Assembly (NCBI GenBank): GCA_964545075.1
Contig: CAZJFS010000011.1
Span: 1-48,668, forward strand
From: DAOPXV01 sp035352535
GTDB lineage: Bacteria > Muiribacteriota > UBA9980
DNA length: 48,668 bases
Direction of reading: 5' to 3'
Part shown: positions 15,991 through 24,490 of the stretch, one piece after another
Layout: each line of letters starts with the position of its first letter
How positions within the stretch are numbered: the stretch's first letter is position 1
Notes under the pieces: model-generated
Told to the model about the DNA's origin: nothing
What the model saw: only the letters and a program-made list of their open reading frames with translations
Database searches by the model: none
Translations under genes and position numbers: made by a program

Positions 15991-17718
15991 ATGGAAGTTT
16001 CCAGTACGGAAAAAAACAACCCCGCAACCCCTGAAAACGCTCAGGAACAAACGCAATCTTGCGATTTTATCCGCGAGATAATAAACAACGACCTCAAGAA
16101 CAATAAAAATAACGGCCAGGTCGTAACCAGATTCCCGCCAGAACCTAACGGTTATCTTCACATCGGCCACGCCAAATCGATATGCCTTAATTTTGGAATA
16201 GCGCGCGATTATAACGGCTGCTGCCATCTCAGATTCGACGATACCAACCCCTCGAAGGAAGATATCGAATATATCGAATCGATAGAGCGGGACGTAAAAT
16301 GGCTCGGGTTCGACTGGGGGACTCATTTATATTACGCGTCCGATTATTATGAAAAACTCTACGACTGCGCGATAGAACTTATAAAAAAGGGGAAGGCCTA
16401 TGTGTGCGATCTTACCATGGAAGAGATGCGCCAGTATCGCGGAACGCTTACCGAACCCGGAAAGGAAAGCCCTTACCGGAACCGCTCGATAGACGAAAAC
16501 CTCGACCTTTTCAAGCGCATGAGAAACGGCGAGTTCGATGACGGCTCAAAGGTTTTGCGCGCGAAGATCGATATGAATTCGCCCAACATCAACATGCGGG
16601 ACTCGATAATGTACCGCATCAGGCGCACGACTCACCACAGAACGGGCGACAAATGGTGCATCTATCCGATGTACGATTTCACTCACTGCGTTTCGGACGC
16701 CATCGAAGGCATAACCCATTCGATATGCACGCTCGAGTTCGAGGACCACAGGCCTTTATACGACTGGTACCTTGACGAACTCAAAACGGCATGCCACCCG
16801 CAGCAGATCGAATTCGCGAGATTGAATATAACTTTCACCGTAATGAGCAAGCGCAAGCTTTTAGAGCTCGTAGAAAAAAAATACGTCAACGGCTGGGACG
16901 ACCCCAGAATGCCTACCATATCAGGCCTGCGCCGCCGCGGCTATACGCCGGAATCCATCCGCAAATTCTGCGAACGCATCGGCATCGCCAAGAGCAACAG
17001 CACCGTCGATTTTCCGATGCTCGAACACTGCATACGCGAAGACCTGAACATGCGCGCCGAACGCGTCATGGTCGTGTTACGCCCGATAAAGGTCGTAATT
17101 ACTAACTTTCCCGAAGGTCAGGTCGAAATGCTCGAGGCCCAGAACAACCCTGAGAATCCCGAAGCGGGAACGCGAACAATACCATTTTCACGCGTTTTAT
17201 ACATCGAATCGGAAGATTTCCGCGAAGACCCGCCTAATAAATATTTCCGCCTCTCGCCCGGAAAAGAGGTGCGCCTCAAACACGCCTATTACGTTAAATG
17301 CGAAAGCGTAGTGAAAGACGGCAATGGAAATATCACGGAGGTCCATTGCACTTACGATCCAAAGAGCCGCGGCGGATGGACGGACGACGGGCGAAAGGTA
17401 AAAGGCACGCTTCACTGGGTATCCGCGGAGCACGCCATCGAATGCGAAGCCCGCCTCTACGACCAGCTTTTTACCAAACAAAACCCGGACGAATCGGCAA
17501 GCGGCGATTACAAGGAAAATTTGAACCCTAAATCGGTAGAGGTGCTCACGGGTTGCAAATGCGAGCCTGACCTGGCCCGTGCTACCGCTGAAAAGCGTTA
17601 TCAGTTCTTAAGAAACGGTTATTTCTGTCTCGACGGAGATTCCAAAGACGGAAAGCTCGTTTTCAACAGAACCGTATCCCTCGTCGACAGCTGGGCCAAA
17701 ATCGAGAAAAAAGGGTAG
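15991..17718 (+). CDS. glnS: Glutaminyl-tRNA synthetase
   Basis: 575 residues. It charges tRNA-Gln with glutamine directly. Class I motifs: FPPEPNGYLHIGH (HIGH at 57-60) and VMSKRKL (MSK motif near 285). GlnRS-specific sequence is evident in PPEPNG, HAKSICLNFGIA and FDDTNPSKE, and a C-terminal beta-barrel anticodon-binding region follows (IPFSRVLYIESEDF, FRLSPGKEVRLKHAY). The ~35-residue N-terminal extension is polar and low in complexity. The ribosome site GGGAGGAGT is strong. It is followed after 8 bases by gltX. Confidence 0.97.
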   Translation: MEVSSTEKNNPATPENAQEQTQSCDFIREIINNDLKNNKNNGQVVTRFPPEPNGYLHIGHAKSICLNFGIARDYNGCCHLRFDDTNPSKEDIEYIESIERDVKWLGFDWGTHLYYASDYYEKLYDCAIELIKKGKAYVCDLTMEEMRQYRGTLTEPGKESPYRNRSIDENLDLFKRMRNGEFDDGSKVLRAKIDMNSPNINMRDSIMYRIRRTTHHRTGDKWCIYPMYDFTHCVSDAIEGITHSICTLEFEDHRPLYDWYLDELKTACHPQQIEFARLNITFTVMSKRKLLELVEKKYVNGWDDPRMPTISGLRRRGYTPESIRKFCERIGIAKSNSTVDFPMLEHCIREDLNMRAERVMVVLRPIKVVITNFPEGQVEMLEAQNNPENPEAGTRTIPFSRVLYIESEDFREDPPNKYFRLSPGKEVRLKHAYYVKCESVVKDGNGNITEVHCTYDPKSRGGWTDDGRKVKGTLHWVSAEHAIECEARLYDQLFTKQNPDESASGDYKENLNPKSVEVLTGCKCEPDLARATAEKRYQFLRNGYFCLDGDSKDGKLVFNRTVSLVDSWAKIEKKG

Positions 17719-17726
17719 ATGAAATT

Positions 17727-19196
17727 TTGGACAACAATACAAATATAGTGACAAGATTCGCGCCTTCGCCGACCGGGTTTTTACATATCGGCGGAGCGCG
17801 CACTGCGCTCTTCAATTATCTTTTCGCCAAAAAGCACGGAGGTAAATTCGTTTTACGCATCGAGGACACCGACATGCAGCGAAACTCCGAGGAAGCCGCC
17901 GCCGCCATACTCGAATCGATGAAATGGCTCGGCCTCGAATGGGACGCCGGCCCAATCTATCAATCCAGGCGTTTCGACGTTTATCGCGGTTACGCTGACG
18001 TGCTAATGGCAGCCGGAAAGGCTTACATGTGCTTCTGCTCGCAGCAGCGCCTGGAACGGATGCGCGCCGATCAGACGTCAGCGGGGTCGGACCCGAAGTA
18101 CGACCGCGCATGCGCCGGCATAAGCCTTGAAGACGCTAAAAAAAGAGCGGCCGCCGGAGAAAAATTCGTGGTCAGGTTTAAAATGCCGGAGGGCGAGAAC
18201 ATAGTTTTCAACGATATGGTCCACGATGAAGTTGCCTTTAATTCAAGCACGCTCGACGATTTCGTCATAATAAAATCCGACGGAACGCCGACGTATAATT
18301 TCGCGGTGGCGATAGACGATCACGACATGGGAATAACTCACGTCCTGCGGGGCGACGACCACATCTCCAACACGCCGAAACAGATCCAGATATTAAAAGC
18401 TCTCGGGTTTAAGATCCCGGCCTACGGCCATGTCCCGATGATACTCGGCGCCGACAAGGCAAAACTTTCCAAACGCCATGGCGCGACGTCGCTTACATGG
18501 TACCAGGAAGCCGGATATATCAGGGAGGGCGTCAACAATTACCTGGCGCTTCTCGGCTGGTCCTTCGACGGTTCAAGCGAATTTTTCACGCTGAGCGATC
18601 TTGCCGAAAAATTCTCGGTCGAACGTATAAACTCCACGCCGGCGGTTTTTGACATCGTAAGGCTCGAACATTTCAACGCCCATCACCTGAAGAACATGGA
18701 TATCGAAGAAAAAACAAGCCTTATGATAAGCTATGTTAAAAGATATATGCCGGATCTTAAATACGACGCGGCGCTCTTCAATCGCGAACGGGTCCGGGGC
18801 ATACTTTTAGCGTTAGGCGACAGACTTAAAAAGCTTTCCGACTTCGCGCTTTACGCGGCGCCTTTTATAAACGCCGAGATAAGCTACGCGGATGAGGTCA
18901 TAAATAAAACTAAAAAAGATTTTCCCCGCGAAGCGTTCATCGAAGGCATTGACGGATTAGCGGAAATACTCGAAAAATCCGAGCCCTTCACGGCCGAAAA
19001 CCTCGAAGCGATATTGCGCGAAGGGCGGATCAAAAATTTGAATTTCTCGAAATCAGTATCGATAATAAGGTCTGCGCTGACCGGCCAGAACGTCAGCCCG
19101 GGAATATTCGACGTGATATTATTAACCGGCCGCGAAAGCTCGGTCAATAGAATAAAAAATTATAAGCGCGTAATGAGCGCGACTTACGAAAAGTAA
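17727..19196 (+). CDS. gltX: Glutamyl-tRNA synthetase
   Basis: 489 residues, bacterial type. RFAPSPTGFLHIGGARTAL contains the HIGH-equivalent, RIEDTD follows, and the KMSKS-equivalent is KLSKRHG near 247. A zinc knuckle is suggested by CFC (about 99-101) and YDRAC about 24 residues on. The C-terminal helical anticodon cage is present. The start is TTG at 17727 since ATG 17719 is out of frame; no good ribosome site lies before it, so translation probably depends on glnS. With GlnRS present beside it, this enzyme is expected to charge only tRNA-Glu, which is inference. Confidence 0.96.
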   Translation: MDNNTNIVTRFAPSPTGFLHIGGARTALFNYLFAKKHGGKFVLRIEDTDMQRNSEEAAAAILESMKWLGLEWDAGPIYQSRRFDVYRGYADVLMAAGKAYMCFCSQQRLERMRADQTSAGSDPKYDRACAGISLEDAKKRAAAGEKFVVRFKMPEGENIVFNDMVHDEVAFNSSTLDDFVIIKSDGTPTYNFAVAIDDHDMGITHVLRGDDHISNTPKQIQILKALGFKIPAYGHVPMILGADKAKLSKRHGATSLTWYQEAGYIREGVNNYLALLGWSFDGSSEFFTLSDLAEKFSVERINSTPAVFDIVRLEHFNAHHLKNMDIEEKTSLMISYVKRYMPDLKYDAALFNRERVRGILLALGDRLKKLSDFALYAAPFINAEISYADEVINKTKKDFPREAFIEGIDGLAEILEKSEPFTAENLEAILREGRIKNLNFSKSVSIIRSALTGQNVSPGIFDVILLTGRESSVNRIKNYKRVMSATYEK

Positions 19197-19208
19197 TACG
19201 GAGGAAAA

Positions 19209-20690
19209 ATGGAGTTTTTCGAATTTTTAAAGATAACCGCGATGTCGGCGGTCCTGATAGCGCTGTCCATGACGACGCCCGTCACGGCTTTCGCGGCGCC
19301 GGTTTCGCAGATCAATCACATAACTTTTCTTCATACCAACGATACGCACGGGTTCCTGACGCCTTACGACACTGAAAAACTTCCCGGGATAGGCGGAGCC
19401 GCTTATCGCTCGACGCTAATAAACGAAATTCGGAGGATGAATTCAGACGCCGGTTCTAATCATCACACGATGCTCGTCGACGCGGGCGACGTCCTGGAAA
19501 ACAATCCAATGTCGAATTTTTTCAAGGGGCGCGCGGACATTGAAGCGATGAATATCATGGGATACGAAGCCCTGACGTTCGGCAACCACGATTTCGGCTT
19601 CGGCATGGACAATTTTCTGGAACTTGAAAAAATCGCAAAATATCCGGTAATATCGGCCAATATACTCGATCGAAAAACAGGGAAATTCTTATTCAAGCCG
19701 TACATCGTAAAAAACTTCGGAAAGCTGCGCGTCGCCATATTCGGCCTGACCAGCCATACGGTTTTTTATAACTCGTCCAAGGAAGACCTCGACAGGATAA
19801 CATTTTTAAAGCCGGACGAGGCTTACGCGAAAATACTGCCTGAAATGCAGGAAAAATCAGACCTTATAATATTTTTATCGCACCTGGGCGTCGAAGAAGA
19901 CCGCGTGTTCGCTAAAGCTCACCAGGAAATAGCGGCTATAATCGGCGGGCATTCGCATACGGCCATTGAAAAGGCGGAAAAGATCGGAAACGTCATAATC
20001 GTCCAGGCCGGAAAATACGGCGAATACCTGGGCCGTCTGGATCTGACGGTCATCGGCAAAAAGATCACGCGCTATGAAAGCCGTATAATATCCGTCGCCG
20101 ACCACTCGATGAGCGAACACATAAAAAAATATAAGGACCAGCTCGACCCTCAGATAAACATCAAAATAGGCGATCTGTCTAAAAGGCTTGACAACATGAG
20201 TAAACTCGAAGAGCCTACCCCGCTTTTTCAGTTCGTGCTCGCTAATCTCCGCGAATACGCTTCAGCCGACATGGCCATGGAAACCGCCGCGTCCGTTGGA
20301 AGCCGTCTCGATTCGGGCCCGATCTATATCAAGGACATATACAGGATAATGCCCTACAACAATTTCGTCGTCAAGATAAAAATGAAGGGCTCCGAAATAC
20401 AGCGGCTGATGGATTACAGCGTCTCCAGAAAAAAATCGCCTTTCTTCATACAAACTTCCGGTCTAACGCTCGATACTGCTGGCCCTAATGCCTCGAAAAT
20501 AATGATAAACGGCGAACCTCTCAAAAACGATAAAGTTTATCTGGTTGCTACCGATAATTATATGGCGGGCGGCGGCGCCGAGGACGGCGTGCTCAATACC
20601 ATCGGCGAAGACCGCAAGGAATTTACCGACAAAATAATCCGCGACATAATAATCGAGAATTTTAAAAACCGGAAAGCATTTAATTTTTAA
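19209..20690 (+). CDS. Secreted 5'-nucleotidase / UshA-type metallophosphoesterase
   Basis: 493 residues with a signal peptide (AVLIALSMTTPVTAFAAP). The N-terminal calcineurin-like domain has the dimetal motifs HTNDTHG, DAGDVLE, FGNHDFGFG and GGHSHT. The C-terminal 5'-nucleotidase domain has IYRIMPYNNFVVKIKMKG and TDNYMAGGG. Such enzymes hydrolyse nucleotides or UDP-sugars in the periplasm. ACGGAGGAAAA is a strong ribosome site. It lies 12 bases after gltX and 11 before the STAS gene, so it is the third gene of an operon with unrelated functions. Confidence 0.93.
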   Translation: MEFFEFLKITAMSAVLIALSMTTPVTAFAAPVSQINHITFLHTNDTHGFLTPYDTEKLPGIGGAAYRSTLINEIRRMNSDAGSNHHTMLVDAGDVLENNPMSNFFKGRADIEAMNIMGYEALTFGNHDFGFGMDNFLELEKIAKYPVISANILDRKTGKFLFKPYIVKNFGKLRVAIFGLTSHTVFYNSSKEDLDRITFLKPDEAYAKILPEMQEKSDLIIFLSHLGVEEDRVFAKAHQEIAAIIGGHSHTAIEKAEKIGNVIIVQAGKYGEYLGRLDLTVIGKKITRYESRIISVADHSMSEHIKKYKDQLDPQINIKIGDLSKRLDNMSKLEEPTPLFQFVLANLREYASADMAMETAASVGSRLDSGPIYIKDIYRIMPYNNFVVKIKMKGSEIQRLMDYSVSRKKSPFFIQTSGLTLDTAGPNASKIMINGEPLKNDKVYLVATDNYMAGGGAEDGVLNTIGEDRKEFTDKIIRDIIIENFKNRKAFNF

Positions 20691-20701
20691 GGAGTACTAA
20701 A

Positions 20702-21094
20702 ATGGTAGCGATAGACGACAGTTCCGAAAAGCTCCCATTCACTTATAATATAATTACCCGCAAAGAAAAAAATATCGGCGGAGTCGATGTCGCGTTCGAT
20801 GAAATATCGCTGGCGGGAAAGCTTGAATTCCTTTCAAATCCCGAACTCGAAAAGAATTTCTGCGAAATGGCCGATATAAAAACCGACAGGATCGTCTTAA
20901 ATCTGAAGGAGATAAATTTCATAAACAGCCTCGGCCTTAATTTCATACTCAACGAATATGATAAGTGCACAAAAAAAGGCAAGAAATTCTTTATCTCCAA
21001 CGCCGGCAATTACGTAAAAAAAGTGCTCATGATAACCAAACTCGATCAGATCTTTAAAATGCTCGCAAATAGTGACGAATGCGTCAACCTTTAA
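20702..21094 (+). CDS. STAS-domain protein (anti-sigma-factor-antagonist-like)
   Basis: 130 residues. The STAS fold is recognised from RIVLNLKEINFINSLGLNFIL, GKKFFISNAG and the C-terminal LDQIFKML. In SpoIIAA-type antagonists the loop is D-S-S-G with the Ser before Gly phosphorylated. Here the loop reads N-S-L-G, so the phospho-acceptor is Leu and regulation by a serine kinase at this site seems lost. No kinase or phosphatase partner is adjacent. It closes the glnS operon, just ahead of a terminator. Confidence 0.8.
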   Translation: MVAIDDSSEKLPFTYNIITRKEKNIGGVDVAFDEISLAGKLEFLSNPELEKNFCEMADIKTDRIVLNLKEINFINSLGLNFILNEYDKCTKKGKKFFISNAGNYVKKVLMITKLDQIFKMLANSDECVNL

Positions 21095-21125
21095 TTTAAT
21101 TAAGTTTACAAGGAACGTATAAAAT

Positions 21126-21158
21126 AAAAAAAGCCGGATCATTTCATCCGGTTTTTTT
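21126..21158. terminator. Bidirectional rho-independent terminator
   Basis: Stem CCGGAT/ATCCGG (21134-21139 and 21146-21151) flanked by an A tract and a T tract, loop of 6. It lies between the convergent STAS gene and the adenylate cyclase gene. Confidence 0.9.
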
Positions 21159-21203
21159 ATTTTCCATGTTTATTTTTGTTTTGACTCGCCCGGTCTTTTA
21201 AGT

Positions 21204-23078
21204 TCAATTTATACGGACTATCTCATATACATTCACCGGTTCTGTCTTCCCCTTGAGTTTAACCGTTTCCTTCTTCTTCACCTCGAGCTTCGACGCCAGT
21301 TCGAGATAGGTGCTTTCGGAAACCAGCACCTGATTAACGAGAGCGATCGAAACTATCCTCGCGGCGAGGTTCACGTTATCACCGATTATAGTGTATTCCT
21401 TGTGTTTTTGAGATCCTATGTTCCCGACGACGACTTCGCCGGTATTAACTCCGACGCCGATGCCGTCTATCGTGTAGATATTCGCGGCCCTTCTGCGCCG
21501 GGAGAACTCGATGGAGGCCCTTTGCATCTCGAGCGCGCATTCCACGGCGCGGCGGGCGTTATCAGGACGGTCGGCCGGCGCTCCGAATATGACCATCATG
21601 CCGTCGCCGAGATATTTGTCGAGCGTTCCATCATATTTAAAAACTATCGCGACCATTTCCTCGAAAAAACTGTTCAAAAGATCGACGACCGCTTCAGGCG
21701 TAAGCTGCTCTGAAAGCCGCGTGAAATTCCTTATATCGAGAAACAGGACGGTCAGCTTCGTCTTCTTTCCGCCAAGCGCCAGTTTTTCAGGGCTTTCCAG
21801 AAGCTCATCGACGACCTCCGCCGTGACATACTGTTTAAAAATGCTTTTGATAAGCTGCTTTTCGTTCTCCTCTTTAAGATATTTATAGGATGTCATGAAA
21901 ACGTACGTGAGTATCATTGAAAGCTGCGGCAAAACGCTGTGCACGGCTATCTGAAAATAAAACAGGACGCCGGTCGCCAGAAGATGGGCCAGCATAAGCA
22001 GAACGGCCGTTACAAAAGCCTTGAACGGGGTTTTTCTGGCAATCACCGCCCCTAAAAAAACCGAAAGCAGAATAGTTAAGGCGAAGTTAAAAAAATTAGA
22101 AACTTTGTAAATGAAAGCGTTTTCAAGAAAAGTCGCCTGCGCGAGCGCATGGATCATGACCCCGGGCGTAGTTAATTTGGTCTTGAGCATCATGGGAGTC
22201 GCGAAATCGTCGTGAAGCGAACGCACCGTAGCGCCTATCAGGACTATCTTTCCACGGATCCATTCCGGATCGAATTCCCCGGTCACGATCTGATAAAACG
22301 AAAGGGCCCTGATATGGTTTTCGCCGATGCCGTAATTAATATACATGTTCTCGCCGTCGGAAAGCTGGAAGTCGGCCCGACGGTCGCGCATGGTCACCAC
22401 CCCGCCGTTTCTGGTCGTCGAGGTATAAGCCGCGCTCATGTAATCCTGGGAAAGAGTCACCGAACCGGTTGAAAGGCCGAGAAATTCCTTCAAAACCATA
22501 AAATTCCAGGACGGCTCGAAATTTTGCGAAGAGCCGCCTGAGTTGTTTCTGTATATAAGCCTGGATTGGCGGACGATGGAATCCGCGTCAAATAAATTCT
22601 CGATAAAACCAGATTTCGCGGCCGTCGAGGCAAGCGCGGGAATTATCCTGTCATTTTTAGAATAAGCGAGAACCACGGGAACGGTGGCCTGATTTATCGC
22701 CGCCGCGAACGCCATATCCTGCGTGGGATCCTGATCGCGGGATGAAGTTTCCGAAAAGAAAACGTCAAAAGCCACGACCTTGGCTCCAAGGCCTGAAAGC
22801 ACATCGACTGCCTTAGCGTAAATGCGTCTGTTCCATGGCCATTTCATATCGAGTTTTTCGAACGACACATCGTCGATCTTTAAAATGACTATGTTCCGGT
22901 AATAATCCTGATAGTTTCGAAGCGCGGTAAAATTCATCTTCGCGTCGTATAAGCGGCCTTCGAACATCGAAAGAAGCGTTCCGGTAAAGGGCATTAAGAG
23001 CATTATATAAAGCGCCGCGGATACGAGCGCTCCAGCTGCCATGCCGTAATTATGTGATATGGACGGTGATTTTTTCAT
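21204..23078 (-). CDS. CHASE2-domain class III adenylate cyclase
   Basis: 624 residues. A first membrane segment (about 12-36) leads into an extracytoplasmic CHASE2 sensor (about 37-320; NIVILKIDDVSFEKL, WPWNRR, VVAFDVFF, VLIGATV). Three further membrane segments follow (about 327-398), then a linker helix and a catalytic domain (about 440-600). All cyclase residues are visible: metal Asp448 (FLDIRNF) and Asp492 (YLGDGMM), the adenine-selecting pair Lys488 and Asp567, and Asn570/Arg574 in DNVNLAAR. It should make cAMP in response to an external signal. It is last in the tubulin-like operon, 14 bases after the preceding gene and without its own ribosome site, so it is probably translationally coupled. 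Confidence 0.93.
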   Translation of the reverse strand: MKKSPSISHNYGMAAGALVSAALYIMLLMPFTGTLLSMFEGRLYDAKMNFTALRNYQDYYRNIVILKIDDVSFEKLDMKWPWNRRIYAKAVDVLSGLGAKVVAFDVFFSETSSRDQDPTQDMAFAAAINQATVPVVLAYSKNDRIIPALASTAAKSGFIENLFDADSIVRQSRLIYRNNSGGSSQNFEPSWNFMVLKEFLGLSTGSVTLSQDYMSAAYTSTTRNGGVVTMRDRRADFQLSDGENMYINYGIGENHIRALSFYQIVTGEFDPEWIRGKIVLIGATVRSLHDDFATPMMLKTKLTTPGVMIHALAQATFLENAFIYKVSNFFNFALTILLSVFLGAVIARKTPFKAFVTAVLLMLAHLLATGVLFYFQIAVHSVLPQLSMILTYVFMTSYKYLKEENEKQLIKSIFKQYVTAEVVDELLESPEKLALGGKKTKLTVLFLDIRNFTRLSEQLTPEAVVDLLNSFFEEMVAIVFKYDGTLDKYLGDGMMVIFGAPADRPDNARRAVECALEMQRASIEFSRRRRAANIYTIDGIGVGVNTGEVVVGNIGSQKHKEYTIIGDNVNLAARIVSIALVNQVLVSESTYLELASKLEVKKKETVKLKGKTEPVNVYEIVRIN

Positions 23079-23092
23079 TATTTCAAAATTCT

Positions 23093-24379
23093 TTATCTCT
23101 GGGTCTTTTTCTTCGCCACTATTACATTGGCTATGAAGCGGACGATTGAATAAACATCCTCTATCTGGCCCGCCTTAAGGCTCTTGAGAGTTTTTTTAAA
23201 GCTTTCGCTGAGTTTTGACTGGTCTATTTTAAGCTCGTCACGGACGTAGGCGAGGGCATCGCCGCCCTGTCTCGACGTCGTAATAACGCTTTTCTGCTGG
23301 AGGAAATGAGCGGTAGTGTGAATGATTTTCCCCTTGCCGTAATCGAAGAACGCCGCAATTCCCTCGTGGCCGTATACCGTTTTCATTTTATCGCTTTTAA
23401 CGATGATCTTTACTTTATCCTTGTTCAATACTTTCATCGGGAAAGAAAAAAATTCCCACCAGGACGGAGTAGCGCCGGCCGGCGCTATATTTTTCGTAAA
23501 CTCGGAATTTAAGTCGGCCACTTTTATCGGCATGACCTCATCCCGCGTTTCGTTCCTGACCGCCTCCAGGAAACCCGGCGCCGTCCCCTCCAAAGTATAT
23601 TGAAGCGCCCAGTCCGTGGTAAAAAGAAAGCCTCCGTCATCGACGAATTTTTTCAGTTTTTCAAAAGGAACGTTTCCATCGAGTGGCGGAAATTTTCCGG
23701 GGCAGTTCACCATAACGATCTGGGAAGGCTTGAAGTCAAAATCTTTAACGTCCTTCGGGAATATCCGGGTAAATGGAATATTAGCCAGTTCTAATACTAC
23801 TTCAACCTTGTCGTGCTGTCCGAAAACAACGACGACGTCTTCTTTTTTTATGCTGTTTAAAATGGCCAGATCGTCCTTGGCGTCGTCTTCCATTTTAAGC
23901 CTTAAAAGCTGCGCTACGGAAATTATAGCGTCCTTGTTCTGGCTTTCGGCCACTATCTGCGTATAGCGTATGTCCTTGAAAAAATAAAGTATGAACGGCG
24001 CCAGAAGAAAAAGCAGCAAAGCCGAAAACATGAAAGCTTTTTTCCAGATAAGCATGCTTACGTCCTGCCGGAGGCCAAAACCGGATTGTTCGAGGACTCC
24101 GCGCGACATGACGGTATCTATGGATTCTGGAGCGAGCGGAGAAATGGCTTCGGCGGGTCCCTGAGGGGTTAAAAATACAAGCCTGCCGTTTTTATCCCGG
24201 AAAGTGTATAGCAACGAGTATATGAAATAATATCCGACCGTGAAACACGCATAGAGAAGGCATAGAACGAGCCAGACGTTATCGTGGAGGTTGAAAAACA
24301 TCGAGTATATGACCGGAAAAATGAAGAAAATCGATATTATAAAAATAAAATATAATATATTTCCAAAAATTTGAAGCAT
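23093..24379 (-). CDS. Membrane protein with glutamine-amidotransferase-like domain
   Basis: 428 residues. Three membrane segments are visible (about 5-28, 35-58 and 113-134), with a cytosolic loop between the second and third. Residues about 180-390 look like a Rossmann-type class I amidotransferase-like domain: VVVVFGQHDKVEVVLEL, VMVNCPGKFPPL, KLKKFVDDGGFLFTTDW, and FFDYGKGKIIHTTAHFL. Comparable domains occur in ThuA/DUF4350-like proteins and often lack catalysis; a complete Cys-His-Glu triad is not evident. Function unknown. It sits between the giant TPR gene and the cyclase in one orientation, so it likely anchors or senses for that module. GGGGAGAG lies 10 bases before the ATG. Confidence 0.72.
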   Translation of the reverse strand: MLQIFGNILYFIFIISIFFIFPVIYSMFFNLHDNVWLVLCLLYACFTVGYYFIYSLLYTFRDKNGRLVFLTPQGPAEAISPLAPESIDTVMSRGVLEQSGFGLRQDVSMLIWKKAFMFSALLLFLLAPFILYFFKDIRYTQIVAESQNKDAIISVAQLLRLKMEDDAKDDLAILNSIKKEDVVVVFGQHDKVEVVLELANIPFTRIFPKDVKDFDFKPSQIVMVNCPGKFPPLDGNVPFEKLKKFVDDGGFLFTTDWALQYTLEGTAPGFLEAVRNETRDEVMPIKVADLNSEFTKNIAPAGATPSWWEFFSFPMKVLNKDKVKIIVKSDKMKTVYGHEGIAAFFDYGKGKIIHTTAHFLQQKSVITTSRQGGDALAYVRDELKIDQSKLSESFKKTLKSLKAGQIEDVYSIVRFIANVIVAKKKTQR

Positions 24380-24490
24380 AATTATACGCTCTCCCCGAAA
24401 AATATCGATATTACAATAAATGGCTTTGAAAGCATTATTTTATCATAGAACTTTTCAAAATGCAAAAAAATATATTCGGCGCGAAATATA

